NCBI RefSeq assembly: GCF_001425205.1 | Contig: NZ_LMDW01000001.1 | Location: 869,928-933,927, forward strand | Reading direction: 5' to 3' | From: Variovorax sp. Root411 | Lineage (GTDB): Bacteria; Pseudomonadota; Gammaproteobacteria; Burkholderiales; Burkholderiaceae_C | Length of the DNA: 64,000 nt | Part shown: positions 62,437-64,000 of the stretch, one piece after another | Numbering within the stretch: position 1 is the stretch's first letter | How the letters are laid out: each line of letters opens with the position of its first letter | Made by a program: the position numbers and the translations under genes | Notes under the pieces: model-generated | The model's input: only the letters and a program-made list of their open reading frames with translations | The model's database searches: none | Told to the model about the DNA's origin: nothing

Positions 62437-63120
62437 ATGGACGCCGGCAGCAGCACCCTCGGCCACGCCGCGCGCGTGCGATCGCACCAGCGCCGCACGG
62501 CTGTCGTGCAGTGGATACGCCGCACCCATGGCTGGTTCGGCCTGTGGGGTGCGGTGCTGGGGCTGCTGTTCGGCTTTAGTGGCATCTGGCTCAACCACCG
62601 CAACGTGCTGAAGCTGCCGCAGGCCCAGGAGCGCACGCGCGTCCAACTGGCGCTGCCCGATCCGGTGCCGGAAACGCCCGAGGCGATGAGCCTGTGGCTG
62701 CAAGGCGCGCTGCGCATGAGCGCGCCGCCCAGCTCCTCCCGCATCGAGCCGGCCAAGCCCGTTGCCTGGGCCGACAAGAGTGACAAGGGCACCCCGGCGC
62801 TCATGCAGCCGGCGCATTGGGTGTTCAACTTCGGCGGCCCCAACGAGATCGTGCAGGCCGAGTACTGGCAGGGCAATCGCTCGGTCGGCGTCGCCACCAC
62901 GCACAACGGCTTCGTCGCCACGCTCACCAACATGCACAAGGGCGGCGCCATGCCGCTGCCATGGATCCTGCTGGTCGACACGCTGGCCGGCAGCCTGATC
63001 TTCCTGTCGATCTCGGGCGTGGCGCTGTGGATGCTCACGCACCGCCGCCGCCGCGTGGGCCTGGCGCTGTTCGGCGCGTCGCTGGCCGCGATGCTGGCCA
63101 TTGCGCTCGGCGCCCTCTGA
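62437..63120 (+). CDS. PepSY-associated inner-membrane protein
   Basis: 227 residues. The first membrane helix (GLWGAVLGLLFGFSGIWLNH) follows a basic N-terminus with IRRTHGWFGLW, the HxG pattern of PepSY_TM proteins. A periplasmic domain spans about 60-180, and LPWILLVDTLAGSLIFLSISGVALWMLTHRRRR is the second TM with a positive-inside end (in part: LAGSLIFLSISGVALWM). A third, short hydrophobic stretch ends the protein. Such proteins often accompany siderophore reductases; that is not supported by context here. Confidence 0.8.
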   Translation: MDAGSSTLGHAARVRSHQRRTAVVQWIRRTHGWFGLWGAVLGLLFGFSGIWLNHRNVLKLPQAQERTRVQLALPDPVPETPEAMSLWLQGALRMSAPPSSSRIEPAKPVAWADKSDKGTPALMQPAHWVFNFGGPNEIVQAEYWQGNRSVGVATTHNGFVATLTNMHKGGAMPLPWILLVDTLAGSLIFLSISGVALWMLTHRRRRVGLALFGASLAAMLAIALGAL

Positions 63121-63237
63121 TTCGCCGGCGAACTCGCATGCCGGCTCCCGTTCAAGGCGCCCGCGTACGGTTATTGCAAGGGGCGGTTGGCGGCTGCGGA
63201 TAAGCTCGCCGCTTCTTTTTCAGCCCGAACCTTGCCC

Positions 63238-64000
<763 letters not shown>

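Overview
The window is GC-rich, densely coded DNA from a member of the Comamonadaceae (Betaproteobacteria), most likely Variovorax or a close relative. The reasons are the gene repertoire (tripartite-tricarboxylate receptor, TAXI receptor, CUT1 sugar-acid transporter, many LysR/GntR/MarR/Crp regulators, EgtBD), the codon bias, and a set of intergenic hairpin repeats. I see no rRNA, tRNA, CRISPR array, phage or transposase gene. It looks like an ordinary chromosomal segment.

Layout. 1-8.3 kb: regulators (SARP-like, Crp-like, LysR, MarR), a tannase-family lipoprotein, a thioesterase divergent from the MarR gene, an MFS and a MATE transporter. 8.4-18.1 kb: a sugar-acid (galactonate-type) locus. 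Class II aldolase, KDPGal aldolase, KDGal kinase and an IlvD/Edd dehydratase are on the minus strand; a FadR-type regulator and a complete CUT1 ABC importer are on the plus strand. 18-24 kb: a nuclease/phosphatase-like protein, a RhlE-type helicase, EttA, and an overlapping MerR/carboxymuconolactone-decarboxylase pair. 24-29.6 kb: a PabB-PabC fusion, a TAXI receptor, a P1 peptidase and a DadA-like oxidase. 29.6-34.6 kb: a six-gene periplasmic copper locus. 34.6-40.4 kb: a GDPD trio and a polar amino-acid ABC importer with its GntR regulator. 40.4-48.8 kb: a catabolic-looking cluster (MFS, interrupted MBL-fold gene, SDR, SnoaL-like) with a Crp-type regulator, then a Bug receptor, OsmC and an acyl-CoA ligase. 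48.8-64 kb: a 1000-residue penicillin-binding protein, Sel1 protein, nuclease, NDH-2, egtBD (ergothioneine), a DUF427/2OG-oxygenase pair, UspA, RluA, MFS, a small three-gene ferredoxin operon, GNAT, a PepSY-type membrane protein and a truncated DUF808 gene.

The most unusual content is non-coding. Several families of intergenic hairpin repeats start about 8-35 nt after a stop codon. In the main family (10805-10984, 32347-32591, 36563-36656, 42977-43225) a nearly constant loop of about 37 nt is closed by stems whose sequence differs from copy to copy while pairing is kept, including G.U replacements. A second, 401-nt element (56915-57315) is built on the same principle. Both carry the heptamer GCGAAGC/GCTTCGC, known to form an exceptionally stable DNA mini-hairpin. 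No protein that could mobilise or bind these repeats is recognisable in the window.

Many operons use 4-nt ATGA/GTGA stop-start overlaps. One gene (MBL-fold, 41855-42928) is split by a single in-frame TAA. All functional names rest on reading motifs by eye; no database search was run.
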